DNA of 64,000 nt from Shinella zoogloeoides (lineage in GTDB: Bacteria > Pseudomonadota > Alphaproteobacteria > Rhizobiales > Rhizobiaceae). This document shows positions 17,438 to 27,647 of this stretch, piece after piece; position 1 is the stretch's first letter; every line of letters starts with the position of its first letter. Where the stretch lies: the NCBI RefSeq assembly GCF_003574625.1, contig NZ_QNUJ01000005.1:124001-188000 (forward strand). Direction: 5' to 3'. Under the pieces are notes generated by a model that was not told where the DNA came from, did no database searches, and worked only from the letters and a program-made list of their open reading frames with translations. Position numbers and translations under genes: made by a program.

Positions 17438-17884
17438 TTACAGCCCCGCTGCCGCGATGGCGGCGTCCAGGCGCTCGCGTGCCTTCTTCGGCAGCTTGCC
17501 GGTCTTGACCGCATCGATATTGGCCGGCGCGTCGCCGACGACGACGAGGCCCACCATGCCCATGCCGACATGCGGCGTGCACTTGACGCCATAGGCGCCG
17601 GCCTTGTCGAACGTGACCTTGTAGTGCTCGTTCATCTTGCTCTTGAAGGCTTCCGCGCCTTCCGGGATCATGTCCTTGATCGTCTCGACATTATGCCCCT
17701 TGTCGGTGGGGATGAAGGTTACGGTGTCGCCGGGCGCGACCTTCACGAAGGCCGGCTCGAACACCATGGCGCCCTCGGCGCCCTTGTTGAGCATGTGCAC
17801 CTCGAAATCTGCCGCCGCTGCCGGAAGCGCGAGCGCCAGAATGACCGCTGCCGCGCCGACGATGCTCTTTGCCATGATACGCAC
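17438..17884 (-). CDS. Pseudoazurin (type I blue copper protein)
   Basis: 148-residue periplasmic cupredoxin that carries electrons, typically from cytochrome bc1 or c to nitrite or nitrous-oxide reductase in denitrifiers. A signal peptide ends at LALPAAAA (about 25), and the mature domain starts [11 protein letters not shown]. The type I copper ligands are visible: His in DKGHNVE, then Cys, His and Met in [14 protein letters not shown] at 17884 is chosen because GGAGAA lies 7 bp upstream; the ATG at 17875 has no ribosome-binding site. An FNR/FixK-type box sits 70 bp upstream. No nitrite reductase gene is in the window. Confidence 0.92.
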   Translation of the reverse strand: MRIMAKSIVGAAAVILALALPAAAADFEVHMLNKGAEGAMVFEPAFVKVAPGDTVTFIPTDKGHNVETIKDMIPEGAEAFKSKMNEHYKVTFDKAGAYGVKCTPHVGMGMVGLVVVGDAPANIDAVKTGKLPKKARERLDAAIAAAGL

Positions 17885-17954
17885 TGGAGTTCTCCTTGAT
17901 GACGAACGTCTCACGTTCATGAGGAGGAAGTAGACCCGCCGGGCCGCTCCTTCT

Positions 17955-17968
17955 TTGACTTTAATCAA
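17955..17968 (-). promoter_or_regulatory. FNR/FixK/NnrR-type anaerobox upstream of pseudoazurin
   Basis: On the minus strand the site reads TTGAT-TAAA-GTCAA, a match to the CRP/FNR-family half sites TTGAY-N4-RTCAA used by FixK, FnrN and NnrR in rhizobia. It is 70 bp upstream of the GTG start, a typical position for activation. Low-oxygen or nitric-oxide control of pseudoazurin is therefore likely. Confidence 0.7.
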
Positions 17969-18019
17969 ACAAGGGCGCGGGATCGTGCGTGGCGTCCTGT
18001 CGCAGTACGAGCAAATGTC

Positions 18020-18733
18020 TCAGATGACGGTGACGGCGATGCCGCCGAGTCCGTCGATCTGCGCGTGCATCGTGTCGCCCCTCCTGACCGCGCCGACGCC
18101 GGCGGGCGTGCCGGCGAAGATCAGGTCGCCCGGCGCGAGCGTGAAGAGGCGGGAAAGGCAGGAAATCATCTCCGGGACTTTCCAGATCATCTGGTCGAGG
18201 TTTCCCTCCTGCCGGATCATGCCGTTGACCGTCAGCCGGATCGTGCCGGCCGCCGGATGGCCGACGGTAGCGGCGGGATGGATCGGCCCGCAGGGCGCGG
18301 CATGCTCGAAGGCCTTGGCGACCTCCCAGGGCCGCCCCAGCTTCTTCGCCTCAGCCTGCAGGTCGCGGCGGGTCATGTCGATGCCGATGGCGTAGCCGTA
18401 GACGCAGCCGAGCGCCCGCTCGACCGGAATGTCGCTGCCGCCCTCCTTCAGCGCGACGACCAGCTCGACCTCGTGATGCACGTCGCTGCTGGCGGGCGGA
18501 TAGGGAAAGCCGCGTTCCGGCGCGACGAGCGTGTCGGGATTCTTCTGGAAGAAGAAGGGCGGCTCCCTGTCCGGATCGTGGCCCATCTCGATGGCGTGGT
18601 CGGCAAAGTTGCGGCCGACGCAATAGATGCGGTGGACCGGGAAGAGCGCGGCGCTCCCTTCGATGGGCAAAGCGGGAACGGGGGCCGGCGCGAAGACATA
18701 GCTGCGGTCGGTCCTGGTGTTTTCGGCGGGCAT
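18020..18733 (-). CDS. Fumarylacetoacetate hydrolase family protein
   Basis: 237-residue FAH-domain enzyme, most similar in layout to fumarylpyruvate/acylpyruvate hydrolases (NagK type), which cleave C-C bonds of ring-cleavage products. Key segments are RIYCVGRNFADHAIEMG, FFQKNPDTLV, HHEVELVVAL (metal-binding Glu residues), GYAIGIDMTRRDLQ and FAGTPAGVGAV. The ATG at 18733 is preferred over the upstream 18775 because the extra N-terminus is not typical. It is divergent from a MarR regulator of the HpaR type. Confidence 0.88.
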   Translation of the reverse strand: MPAENTRTDRSYVFAPAPVPALPIEGSAALFPVHRIYCVGRNFADHAIEMGHDPDREPPFFFQKNPDTLVAPERGFPYPPASSDVHHEVELVVALKEGGSDIPVERALGCVYGYAIGIDMTRRDLQAEAKKLGRPWEVAKAFEHAAPCGPIHPAATVGHPAAGTIRLTVNGMIRQEGNLDQMIWKVPEMISCLSRLFTLAPGDLIFAGTPAGVGAVRRGDTMHAQIDGLGGIAVTVI

Positions 18734-18848
18734 GGCTGCACTTTCGCTGGCTGGTGTTCGGCGTGAGGCTAGCATGGGGCGTCGCTGCGATCATCCGTTC
18801 TTCCCGCCTTTCCTTGCACGGGCCGGAAAAATCGCGGATAGGGGAACG

Positions 18849-19340
18849 ATGAGGAACAGCGACCCGCCAGAGAAGAGCACTCCCGAGACGGCGAAAGACG
18901 CGCCGCAGGGCGCGTGCCGGCGCTCGCTGCCGATCGGCCTCTTGAAAGCGCGCGAGGCGGTGATGCGCCATTTCCGGCCCATCCTCGTCGATCACGACGT
19001 GACCGAGCAGCAATGGCGCGTCCTGCGCGTGCTTGCCGACGAGGGCATGGTGGATGCGTCGGAAGTGGCGGAGAAGGCCTTCATCCTCGCGCCGAGCCTC
19101 ACGCGCATGCTGCGCTCGCTCCAGCAGCGCAAGCTGATCTTTCGCCACAAGGACAAGGAGGACAAGCGCCGCGTCCTCCTGACGCTGGCGCCGGCGGGGC
19201 AGGCGATGATCGACGAGGTGATGCCGGACGCCCTGCGCGTCTATGCGGAGATCGACGCGCGCTTCGGGGCGGAGAGGATCGATATCCTTCTCGACATGCT
19301 GGAGGAACTCGCCGCCTTGAAGCTGGGCGGCGAGGAATAG
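18849..19340 (+). CDS. MarR family regulator, HpaR-like
   Basis: 163-residue winged-helix repressor. The region RSLPIGLLKAREAVMRHFRPILVDHDVTEQQWRVLRVL matches HpaR, the repressor of homoprotocatechuate degradation operons. The wing DKEDKRRVLLTLAPAGQAMID is also typical. It is divergent from the FAH-family hydrolase (115 bp apart), which fits control of an aromatic-catabolic gene. The ATG at 18849 follows GGGGA. Confidence 0.85.
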   Translation: MRNSDPPEKSTPETAKDAPQGACRRSLPIGLLKAREAVMRHFRPILVDHDVTEQQWRVLRVLADEGMVDASEVAEKAFILAPSLTRMLRSLQQRKLIFRHKDKEDKRRVLLTLAPAGQAMIDEVMPDALRVYAEIDARFGAERIDILLDMLEELAALKLGGEE

Positions 19341-19376
19341 CACCGATCGCCATTCAGCCCATGCCGGCCTGCAAAC

Positions 19377-19445
19377 GGCACTTTTCCGGGCTTCCGGTGC
19401 TCACGTACCGAAAGTACGCTGCGCTCCGGATCCCGGAAAAGCACC
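19377..19445. repeat. Palindromic intergenic repeat
   Basis: A long imperfect hairpin has outer arms CTTTTCCGGG and CCCGGAAAAG, and an inner CACGTACC/GTACGCTGCG segment of the kind found in dispersed bacterial repeats. It lies between the MarR gene and the convergent DUF2218 gene, and an ATTTTT run follows on the plus strand, so it may also act as a terminator. Dispersal in the genome is inferred from its form. Confidence 0.5.
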
Positions 19446-19491
19446 ATTTTTCGGCTCAGCCTGAACTGAATGTCGATCGGTCCCAGGCCGG

Positions 19492-19782
19492 TCAGGCGTC
19501 CTGCCAGTCCACCTGCAGTTCCTCGCGGAAGGCGAAGCGGACGAGGTGGCGGATCACCACGTCCTTCAACTGCTCCATGTCCTCCGCCTTGGGCGCGGCA
19601 AGGTCGATATGCAGCGCCGCGCCGTCCGCCTTCAGCCGGCATTCGCCGATGGAGAAGGTGATCTCTCCGTCATGCTCGTCGAACTTCACGGGCAGCTTGT
19701 GGGCGAAATGCTTGCAGAGCTGCTGCAGGTAGCGGCTTGCCTGTTCGGTGGCGATGGCGGTCTTGCTCGTTGCGGCGGTCAT
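19492..19782 (-). CDS. DUF2218 domain protein
   Basis: 96-residue soluble protein of the DUF2218 family. Typical features are the N-terminal helix ASRYLQQLCKHFAHKLPVKFD and the strands GEITFSIGECRLKADGAALHIDL, followed by LKDVVIRHLVRFAFREEL. The function is unknown; the family is often found next to iron-related or PadR genes. Its ATG overlaps the padR stop (TGATG), so it is the second gene of a padR operon. Confidence 0.85.
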   Translation of the reverse strand: MTAATSKTAIATEQASRYLQQLCKHFAHKLPVKFDEHDGEITFSIGECRLKADGAALHIDLAAPKAEDMEQLKDVVIRHLVRFAFREELQVDWQDA

Positions 19783-20354
19783 CAGCTTTTCTCCACGGTC
19801 TGGGCGGCAAGGTCGAGCGCGGCGGCGATGGCGGCTGCCGCCTCCTCGCTCACGTCTCCCCGGCGGAGGCGAAGCCGCATGGCGAGTTTCAGGTTTTCCA
19901 TGGCGCGCACGACCGGGGCGGGCACGCCTTCGCGGCCGCGCGGTCCGCCGCTGCCGGCGCGCGCCATGAGCTCGTCGATGGCCGCGCGGTTGGCAGCGAG
20001 GAAGGCCTTGCCTTCCGGCGTGATGCTGTAACGCTTGCGGCCGCCTTCGGCCGGTTCGATCACGGCATAGCCCATGTCATCCAGCCAGGAGAGCGTCGGA
20101 TAGATGACGCCCGGGCTCGGGCTGTAGCTGCCGCCGAAGCGTTCCTCGATGGTCTTGATCAGCTCATAGCCATGGCTCGGCGCATCGGCGATGATGGCGA
20201 GCAGCAAGAGGCGCAGCTCGCCGTAGTCGAAGAGGCGTCCGCCGTGGCGGCCACCCCGGCCGGGGCCATGATGGCGGCCGCGATGGAAGGGACCCGAACG
20301 ATCGTCGGGCGGTGAAAAGTGGCGGTGAGGGCCGCATCCCATTCTGTGTCTCAT
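19782..20354 (-). CDS. PadR family transcriptional regulator
   Basis: 190-residue regulator. A His/Gly-rich N-terminus (1-40: HRHFSPPDDRSG, HRGRHHGPGRGGRHGG) precedes a PadR winged helix (about 42-115, LRLLLLAIIADAPSHGYELI, SYSPSPGVIYPTLSWLDDMG) and a C-terminal dimerisation helix. The His-rich tail suggests metal sensing, as in several PadR proteins. A near-perfect 19-bp inverted repeat lies just upstream and is its likely autoregulatory operator. Confidence 0.9.
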   Translation of the reverse strand: MRHRMGCGPHRHFSPPDDRSGPFHRGRHHGPGRGGRHGGRLFDYGELRLLLLAIIADAPSHGYELIKTIEERFGGSYSPSPGVIYPTLSWLDDMGYAVIEPAEGGRKRYSITPEGKAFLAANRAAIDELMARAGSGGPRGREGVPAPVVRAMENLKLAMRLRLRRGDVSEEAAAAIAAALDLAAQTVEKS

Positions 20355-20361
20355 GGTCCCG

Positions 20362-20408
20362 ATATAAATCCCGATATATCTGGAATCAAGATATATCGAG
20401 ATTTATAT
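20362..20408. promoter_or_regulatory. 19-bp inverted repeat, probable PadR operator
   Basis: Left arm 20362-20380 and right arm 20390-20408 are inverted repeats matching at 18 of 19 positions, with a 9-bp spacer. The core GATATATC occurs in both arms. The site is AT-rich against a GC-rich background and begins 7 bp upstream of the padR start. It lies between padR and the divergent trmO gene, so the regulator could control both directions. Confidence 0.72.
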
Positions 20409-20471
20409 CTTTAAAAAGTTTTCGGCGGCCGCTAACGTCGTATTTTAGAAAATATAACGATGGAGATGAGC

Positions 20472-20993
20472 ATGGTCCGGCTGAACGAAATCCGCAGGAA
20501 CGAGGTCGCGATCACGCCGCCGGAAACGGCGGATGCGCAGCTCGTCTTCATCGGCCGGATTTCGACGCCCTGGACCGCACGCATGGAAACGCCGCGGCAG
20601 GGGCGTCATGACGGACCGGTCTGCACTATCGAGATCTTCGAGCCCTGGGTGCAGGCCTTGACGGGTGTCGAGCGGTTCGAGCGGCTGGAAGTGCTTTACT
20701 GGCTGCACCAGTCGCGCCGCGACCTCGTGCTGCAGAGCCCGGCGTCGAACGGCGAGGTGCACGGCACCTTCTCGCTGCGTTCGCCCGTGCGGCCGAACCC
20801 GATCGGAACCTCGATCGTCGTGTTGGAGAAGATCGAAGGCAATCGCCTCTTCGTGCGCGGCCTCGATTGCCTCGACGGCACGCCGTTGATCGACCTGAAG
20901 CCGGACCGCACGCTCTTCAAGCCGATCGCACCGCCCCAGCCGGGCGATTTCGAGACCGGCCAGGCGCAGATGTGCAGGAAGGCCGGCGATTAG
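20472..20993 (+). CDS. trmO: tRNA (N6-threonylcarbamoyladenosine37-N6)-methyltransferase TrmO
   Basis: 173-residue TsaA/YaeB-family protein, a beta-barrel SAM-dependent methyltransferase that methylates t6A37 in tRNA-Thr. The features are FIGRISTPW, CTIEIFEPWVQALTGVERFERLEVLYWLHQSRRDLV, the SAM-site segment FSLRSPVRPNPIGTS, and the conserved GTPLIDLKP. The ATG at 20472 has GGAG six bases upstream; 20460 and 20466 are in-frame alternatives. The stop overlaps the convergent mop stop. Confidence 0.9.
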   Translation: MVRLNEIRRNEVAITPPETADAQLVFIGRISTPWTARMETPRQGRHDGPVCTIEIFEPWVQALTGVERFERLEVLYWLHQSRRDLVLQSPASNGEVHGTFSLRSPVRPNPIGTSIVVLEKIEGNRLFVRGLDCLDGTPLIDLKPDRTLFKPIAPPQPGDFETGQAQMCRKAGD

Positions 20994-21202
20994 TCGTCGA
21001 CGGCGACCATCACGTCGGAGGCCTTGACGACCGCATAGGCTTCCTGCCCGGCGGCAAGGCCGAGCTCGTTGACGGCTTCGTTGGTGATCGAGGCGGTGAT
21101 GATCGAACCGCCGCCGACATCGATGCGGACATGGGCGGTGGTCGCGCCGAGAGTGACTTCGACGATCTTGCCCTTGAGGCGGTTGCGCGCGCTGATCTTC
21201 AT
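20990..21202 (-). CDS. mop: Molybdenum-pterin-binding protein (Mop, single TOBE domain)
   Basis: 70-residue molbindin. It opens MKISARNRLKGKIVEVTLGATTAHVRIDVG and contains SIITASITNEAVNELGL and YAVVKASDVMV, the standard single Mop/TOBE domain. These proteins assemble into hexamers that store molybdate or tungstate oxyanions. The gene stands alone between trmO and the thi operon; no mod transport genes are nearby. Confidence 0.9.
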   Translation of the reverse strand: MKISARNRLKGKIVEVTLGATTAHVRIDVGGGSIITASITNEAVNELGLAAGQEAYAVVKASDVMVAVDD

Positions 21203-21278
21203 GCAATGCTCCTGTGGTTGCTACCTGCAAACTAGCATCGCGGCGCCGAAAGGAAAGGTCCGTAACCGCAGCCGGCGA

Positions 21279-21884
21279 TCATCGCCAGCGGGCGGTGCGC
21301 TCGATCCATTCTCGGGTACGGGCCTCCGGGTCGGCATTCAGCGTGATGTCGGTGACGACGGCGGCGCTGTCGGCGCCGTTCTCGAAGACAGCGGAGAGGC
21401 GATCCGGATTGAGGCCGCCGATGGCGACGAGGGGAAGCGGCGCGATGCGGGCCTTCCAGTCGGCGAGGCGCTCGACGCCCTGCGGCGCCCATTTCATCTT
21501 CTTCAGGATCGTCGGCCAGACGGGGCCGAGCGCAATGTAATCGGGCCGTGCGGCGAGCGCCGTTTCAAGCTCCGCCGCGTCATGGGTGGAAAGGCCGAGC
21601 TTCATGCCGCTCGCGCGGATGGCGGCGATGTCGGCCCCGGCAAGGTCCTCCTGCCCGAGATGCACGAAGTCGCAGCCCTCCTCGATGGCGATTTGCCAGT
21701 AATCGTTGACGATGAGCTGGCAGCCCCCGGCGGCGCAGGCCGTTTTCGCGCGGCGGATTTCCGCGCGCAGGCGATCCTCCGGCAGGTCCTTCATGCGTAG
21801 CTGCACGAGCCTGACGCCGAGTGGCACGAGCCGCTCGATCCAGTCGGCGCTGTCGACGATGAGGTAGAAGGGATCGAGCTTCAT
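21279..21884 (-). CDS. thiE: Thiamine phosphate synthase (ThiE)
   Basis: 201-residue TIM-barrel enzyme that joins HMP-pyrophosphate and thiazole phosphate to make thiamine phosphate. Visible features are [14 protein letters not shown] (diphosphate/Mg region), [43 protein letters not shown], and VAIGGLNPD. The start overlaps the thiG stop as ATGA. It is the last gene of the thiC-O-S-G-E operon. Confidence 0.93.
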   Translation of the reverse strand: MKLDPFYLIVDSADWIERLVPLGVRLVQLRMKDLPEDRLRAEIRRAKTACAAGGCQLIVNDYWQIAIEEGCDFVHLGQEDLAGADIAAIRASGMKLGLSTHDAAELETALAARPDYIALGPVWPTILKKMKWAPQGVERLADWKARIAPLPLVAIGGLNPDRLSAVFENGADSAAVVTDITLNADPEARTREWIERTARWR

Positions 21885-22654
21885 GAAAAGACGGCCTTTC
21901 CGATGACGGGAGTGGAGGGGACGGCCATGTCGCGCGGCTCGAGCGGCACCGCCGCATGGGCGAGGCGGCCGGCCGCAATGGCGAGCGCAAAGGCTTCCGC
22001 CATGGCGGCGGGATCGCCCGCGCCGGCGACGGCGGTGTTGAGCAGCACGGCATCGTAGCCGTGCTCCATGACGGTGGCGGCATGCGATGGGCGGCCGATG
22101 CCGGCATCGACGATCAGCGGAATATCCGGGAAATGCGCGCGGAAGGCGCGCAGCGCCATCGGGTTGACCGGCCCCATGGCCGAGCCGATGGGCGCGCACC
22201 AGGGCATCAGCACCCGGCAGCCGGCCTCCAGCAGCCTTTCGGCGACGACAAGGTCGTCGGTCGTATAGGGGAAGACCTGAAAGCCTTCGCCGGTCAGGAT
22301 GCGCGCCGCCTCGACGAGGCCGAAGACATCGGGCTGGAGCGTGTCGTGATGGCCGATCACCTCCAGCTTGATCCAGTCGGTGCGGAAGACCTCGCGCGCC
22401 ATCTTCGCCGTCAGCACGGCTTCCTTGACGCTGTGGCAGCCGGCGGTGTTGGGCAGCACGCGCACGCCGAGCTCCCCGATCAGTTCGAAAAAGGCGCCGC
22501 CCGCCTTGCCGCCGGCATTTTCCCGGCGCAGGGAAACCGTGACGATCTCCGCCTTCGAGCGCCGCACAGCCTCCGCGAGAATGGCCGGGGAGGGGTAGCG
22601 CGCGGTGCCGAGCAGCAGCCGGGAGCCGACCTCGGCATCGTAGAGTTTCAGCAT
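21881..22654 (-). CDS. thiG: Thiazole synthase (ThiG)
   Basis: 257-residue enzyme that builds the thiazole phosphate ring from dehydroglycine, deoxyxylulose phosphate and ThiS thiocarboxylate. The Schiff-base lysine is in [16 protein letters not shown] (about 98). The phosphate-binding segments [15 protein letters not shown] and [11 protein letters not shown] are typical. The start lies 1 bp after the thiS stop, so the two are tightly coupled. Confidence 0.95.
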   Translation of the reverse strand: MLKLYDAEVGSRLLLGTARYPSPAILAEAVRRSKAEIVTVSLRRENAGGKAGGAFFELIGELGVRVLPNTAGCHSVKEAVLTAKMAREVFRTDWIKLEVIGHHDTLQPDVFGLVEAARILTGEGFQVFPYTTDDLVVAERLLEAGCRVLMPWCAPIGSAMGPVNPMALRAFRAHFPDIPLIVDAGIGRPSHAATVMEHGYDAVLLNTAVAGAGDPAAMAEAFALAIAAGRLAHAAVPLEPRDMAVPSTPVIGKAVFS

Positions 22655-22655
22655 G

Positions 22656-22853
22656 TCAGCCTCCCTGCATGGGGGAAAGGATCTCGACGCGGTCGCGCTC
22701 GCCGAGCGGGAAGGCGGCGCGGTCCTCGCGGTGCACCAGCTCGCCGTTCACTGCCGTCGCCAGCCAGTCGCCTTCGTAGTCGAGGGCGGAGAGGAGATCG
22801 GCGAGCGTCGCGGCGGCGACTTCCTGTTCCTCGCCGTTGATGATGAGGGTCAT
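22656..22853 (-). CDS. thiS: Sulfur carrier protein ThiS
   Basis: 65-residue ubiquitin-fold carrier. It ends in the obligatory C-terminal Gly-Gly (SPMQGG), which is adenylated and thiocarboxylated to donate sulfur to Thi[13 protein letters not shown] at the N-terminus and the internal [12 protein letters not shown] match ThiS. The ATG overlaps the thiO stop. Confidence 0.94.
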   Translation of the reverse strand: MTLIINGEEQEVAAATLADLLSALDYEGDWLATAVNGELVHREDRAAFPLGERDRVEILSPMQGG

Positions 22854-23827
22854 GATGCCTTCCTTTCGAATTGCCTCTGGCGAAGGAGGATGCGGGCGAC
22901 CTCGCCGGCCATGGCGGGCGCCAGCAGGAAGCCGTGCCGGTAGAGGCCGTTCACATGGATGGTCTCGCCATCCTCGCTCACGCGTGGAAGATTGTCGGGA
23001 TAGGCCGGGCGGATGCCCGCGCCGGTCTCCACGAGCCGCGCCTCGCCGAAGGCCGGATGCAGGGCATAGGCGGCGTTCAGCAGCTCCATCAGCGAGCGGG
23101 CGGTGACGGGGCCGGCATCGTCGCTCTCGATCATCGTCGCGCCGACCATGAAGCGGCCCGCCTCCCGCGGCACAATATAGATCGGATGGCGGGGGTGGAG
23201 CAGGCGGACGGGGCGGGACAGGCGAATCTCGGCGGTTTCGAGGCCGAGCATTTCGCCGCGCACGCCCCGCAGGCCCGGCAGGCGGCCGATCCGCGCCGCG
23301 CCGGTGCAGTCGATCACCCGGTCATGGCCACCGGCCTTGCCGCCCGCGCCGAAGAGGAAGCGCATGCGCGCCTCCTCGAGGCTGGCGGTCAGCGCCGCCA
23401 GCGCCTGCCGCGGATCGAGATGGGCTTCCTCGCGGAAGAACAGCGCCCGGCGGAAGCGGCCGGCAAGGTCCGGCTCCAGCGCGGCGATGGCCGCCTCGTC
23501 CAGCCATTCCCAGCCGCTCGTCCGTCCGGCGAAGCGTTCGAGCTCGCCGGCATCGCGGCCGGCGGCGACGACCAGCGTGCCCTTGCGATGCACATGGCCG
23601 GGGAGCGCGGCTTCCCACCAGTCGGCGGCAAGGCGGCCGAGCGCCAGCACCTCTTCCTCGGCGCTTTCCCGCTCGCACCAGGGCGCGAGCATGCCGCCGG
23701 CAAAGCCGGAGGCGCCGAGGCCCGCCCTTTCCCGGCTTTCCGAAATGGTGACGTCGAAGCCGTGGCGGTAGAGCTGCCAGGCGGTGGCAAGGCCGGCGAC
23801 GCCGGCGCCCTTGACGAGGATGCGCAT
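22850..23827 (-). CDS. thiO: Glycine oxidase ThiO
   Basis: 325-residue FAD-dependent amine oxidase of the DAO family that converts glycine to the dehydroglycine used by ThiG. The N-terminal FAD site is RILVKGAGVAGLATAWQL with the acidic strand end at VTISES. ASGFAGGMLAPWCE and the C-terminal NGLYRHGFLLAPAMA complete the signature. The start at 23827 has GGGAGA about 6 bp upstream; an ATG at 23833 would overlap the thiC stop but lacks spacing. ThiO in place of the anaerobic ThiH indicates oxygen-dependent thiazole synthesis. Confidence 0.93.
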   Translation of the reverse strand: MRILVKGAGVAGLATAWQLYRHGFDVTISESRERAGLGASGFAGGMLAPWCERESAEEEVLALGRLAADWWEAALPGHVHRKGTLVVAAGRDAGELERFAGRTSGWEWLDEAAIAALEPDLAGRFRRALFFREEAHLDPRQALAALTASLEEARMRFLFGAGGKAGGHDRVIDCTGAARIGRLPGLRGVRGEMLGLETAEIRLSRPVRLLHPRHPIYIVPREAGRFMVGATMIESDDAGPVTARSLMELLNAAYALHPAFGEARLVETGAGIRPAYPDNLPRVSEDGETIHVNGLYRHGFLLAPAMAGEVARILLRQRQFERKAS

Positions 23828-23829
23828 GG

Positions 23830-25842
<2,013 letters not shown>

Positions 25843-25941
25843 GAATGTCCCAAGCAAAGACGCTGCGTGGAGATTTGTCAACGGGGTAATTTGCGTAAGT
25901 TATTTCTTACGTTTTGTTGCGCCGCATTCTGTCTTTTCCTG

Positions 25942-26028
25942 CGTCATGCTCGGGCCTGTCCCGAGCATCTGCCAACGTCCCGGGTTTTGATGCGTTGGTA
26001 GATTCTCGGCTCAAGGTCGAGGATGACG
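25942..26028. repeat. Palindromic intergenic repeat (rhizobial type)
   Basis: Two roughly 36-bp inverted halves begin CGTCATGCTCGGG and end GAGGATGACG, meeting near CCAACG/CGTTGG. The left half contains its own hairpin (TGCTCGGG/CCCGAGCA). This CGTCAT-bounded form resembles elements scattered through Rhizobiales genomes. It lies in the 484-bp gap between thiC and the BI-1 gene; apart from it, the riboswitch and a terminator I see nothing else there. Confidence 0.6.
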
Positions 26029-26052
26029 ACGGTAAGTGTGGAGCGGTTGATG

Positions 26053-26086
26053 GCAAAAAGAAACGGCGGGGTCTTGCCCCGCCGTT
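26053..26086 (-). terminator. Rho-independent terminator of the BI-1 gene
   Basis: The stem AACGGCGGGG/CCCCGCCGTT (26062-26086, 5-nt loop) is followed on the minus strand by TTTCTTTTTG, 40 bp after the BI-1 family stop codon. Confidence 0.88.
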
Positions 26087-26125
26087 CCCTTCGAGCCGCT
26101 GATTAAGAGTCAGCTGCTCTAACGA

Positions 26126-26842
26126 CTATTCGCGCTCGCCGGTGAAGTTCAGCAGGAGCTGGAAGATGTTGACGAAGTTGAGGTAGAGCGACAGCGCGCC
26201 GAACACGGCCATCTTCTGCTGCGACTCGTGGCCGATATTTTCCGCATACTGCTCCTTGATGTTCTGCGTGTCCCAGGCGGTGAGGCCGACGAAGACGAGG
26301 ATGCCGATCACCGAGACGGCGAACTGCAGGGCGCTGGAGCCGAGGAAGATGTTGACGATGGAGGCGATGATCACGCCGATGAGACCCATCATCAGAAACG
26401 AGCCGAACTTCGAGAGATCGCGCTTCGTCACGTAGCCGTAGAGGCTGGTGGCGCCGAACATGGTGGCGGCGATGAAGAAGGTGCGGGCGATGCTCATGCC
26501 GGTGAAGACGAGGAACACCGAGGCGAGCGACAGGCCCATGACGGCGCAGAAGGCCCAGAAGGTCATCTGCGCGGCGTTGGCCGACATGGTCTGGATCTTG
26601 AACGAGAAGAACAGGACGAAGGCGAGCGGGGCCAGCATCACCACCCATTTCAGCGGCGAGGAGAAGATCGGCACGTAGAGCGCCGGCGTCGAGCCGACGA
26701 CGAAGGCGATGAGACCGGTGATGACGAGGCCGGCGCCCATGTAGTTGTAGACGCGCAGCATGTGCTGGCGCAGGCCCTCGTCGAAGAGGGCGGCCGACTG
26801 CGCCTGGGCGCCATAGCCGAAACGCTGTTGTACGGGTTCCAT
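26126..26842 (-). CDS. Bax inhibitor-1/YccA family membrane protein
   Basis: 238-residue inner-membrane protein with seven predicted hydrophobic segments. The N-terminal GLRQHMLRVYNYMGAGLVITGLIAF, the central ATMFGATSLYGYVTKRDLSKFG, and the C-terminal TAWDTQNIKEQY with ALSLYLNFVNIFQLLL fit the BI-1 (UPF0005) family. These proteins are proposed pH-sensitive calcium leaks or regulators of membrane proteolysis. The ATG at 26842 follows GGAGA. It lies 31 bp downstream of the anti-sigma gene on the same strand. Confidence 0.9.
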   Translation of the reverse strand: MEPVQQRFGYGAQAQSAALFDEGLRQHMLRVYNYMGAGLVITGLIAFVVGSTPALYVPIFSSPLKWVVMLAPLAFVLFFSFKIQTMSANAAQMTFWAFCAVMGLSLASVFLVFTGMSIARTFFIAATMFGATSLYGYVTKRDLSKFGSFLMMGLIGVIIASIVNIFLGSSALQFAVSVIGILVFVGLTAWDTQNIKEQYAENIGHESQQKMAVFGALSLYLNFVNIFQLLLNFTGERE

Positions 26843-26873
26843 CGAGAATCTCCTTCGGTCTGGAAGCGGTTGA

Positions 26874-27647
26874 TCAGTGGAGCGTGCGGGAAAGGTCCCG
26901 TGCGGTGTCCGCCAGGTCGTCGGCCTTGCGGCTTTCCGACACCAGCGCATAGGCGGCGTCGCCGATCTGCCAATAGGCGGCCCGGGCGTTGTCGGCATGG
27001 AAGAGCAGGACGTGCTGCACGGCGAAGGAACCGGGGCGCACGGCGAAGAGCGACAGGCGCTCCCCCTTCGCCGGTTCCAGCACCAGCTCGACGCTCGGGC
27101 CGTAGGCGGAGGGGAAGACCTGCGTGTCGATGACGGTCCAGCCCTTCGGCAGGTCCGGCAGCACGATGGCCGTCGCCGAGCGGATCTCCGCCGGGTCGAA
27201 GGTCTCGATTTCCGGCTGCGAGGTCATGCTGTCGCGCAGCAGCGTCGTCCGGTGCGCGCGCACGGCCTCCTCGACGAAGGCGGGCGGCGGCGTGGAGGCG
27301 ACGACCTGCGTCGCGCCGAAGGGCCCGAGCGCCGCATGGGCGACCCAGCCTGCCGCGATGAAGAGCGCGATGGCGGCGGCGCGGCGGAAGACGGAGAAGA
27401 CGCGGCGATGCGACAGCGCCCGCTCGAGAAGCCGCGCGGCCTCGCGGGTTTCCTGCCGTGTCACGGTGCGATGGTCGGCGAGCGCGAGGCGCAGTTCGTC
27501 GCGCACGCGCAGGTCCTTCATGATCTGTGCGGCCACTTCCGGCCGTTCGGAGAGATAGGCCTCGACCTCGATGCGCCGGCCGACGGCGAGCTGGTCGTCG
27601 ACATAGGCGTTGAGGTCGGTTTCGAGGATGGGGTCATTGCTTGTCAT
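26874..27647 (-). CDS. Anti-sigma factor-like membrane protein
   Basis: 257 residues. The N-terminal cytoplasmic part (LETDLNAYVDDQLAVGRRIEVEAYLSERPEVAAQIMKDL) has the layout of anti-sigma domains. A single membrane segment lies at about 95-112 (AAAIALFIAAGWVAHAAL) and a periplasmic domain follows. The start at 27647 has GGAGG eight bases upstream and overlaps the sigma factor gene by 14 bp. It should bind and hold the ECF sigma factor encoded just upstream. No zinc-binding HxxxCxxC motif is visible. Confidence 0.85.
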   Translation of the reverse strand: MTSNDPILETDLNAYVDDQLAVGRRIEVEAYLSERPEVAAQIMKDLRVRDELRLALADHRTVTRQETREAARLLERALSHRRVFSVFRRAAAIALFIAAGWVAHAALGPFGATQVVASTPPPAFVEEAVRAHRTTLLRDSMTSQPEIETFDPAEIRSATAIVLPDLPKGWTVIDTQVFPSAYGPSVELVLEPAKGERLSLFAVRPGSFAVQHVLLFHADNARAAYWQIGDAAYALVSESRKADDLADTARDLSRTLH

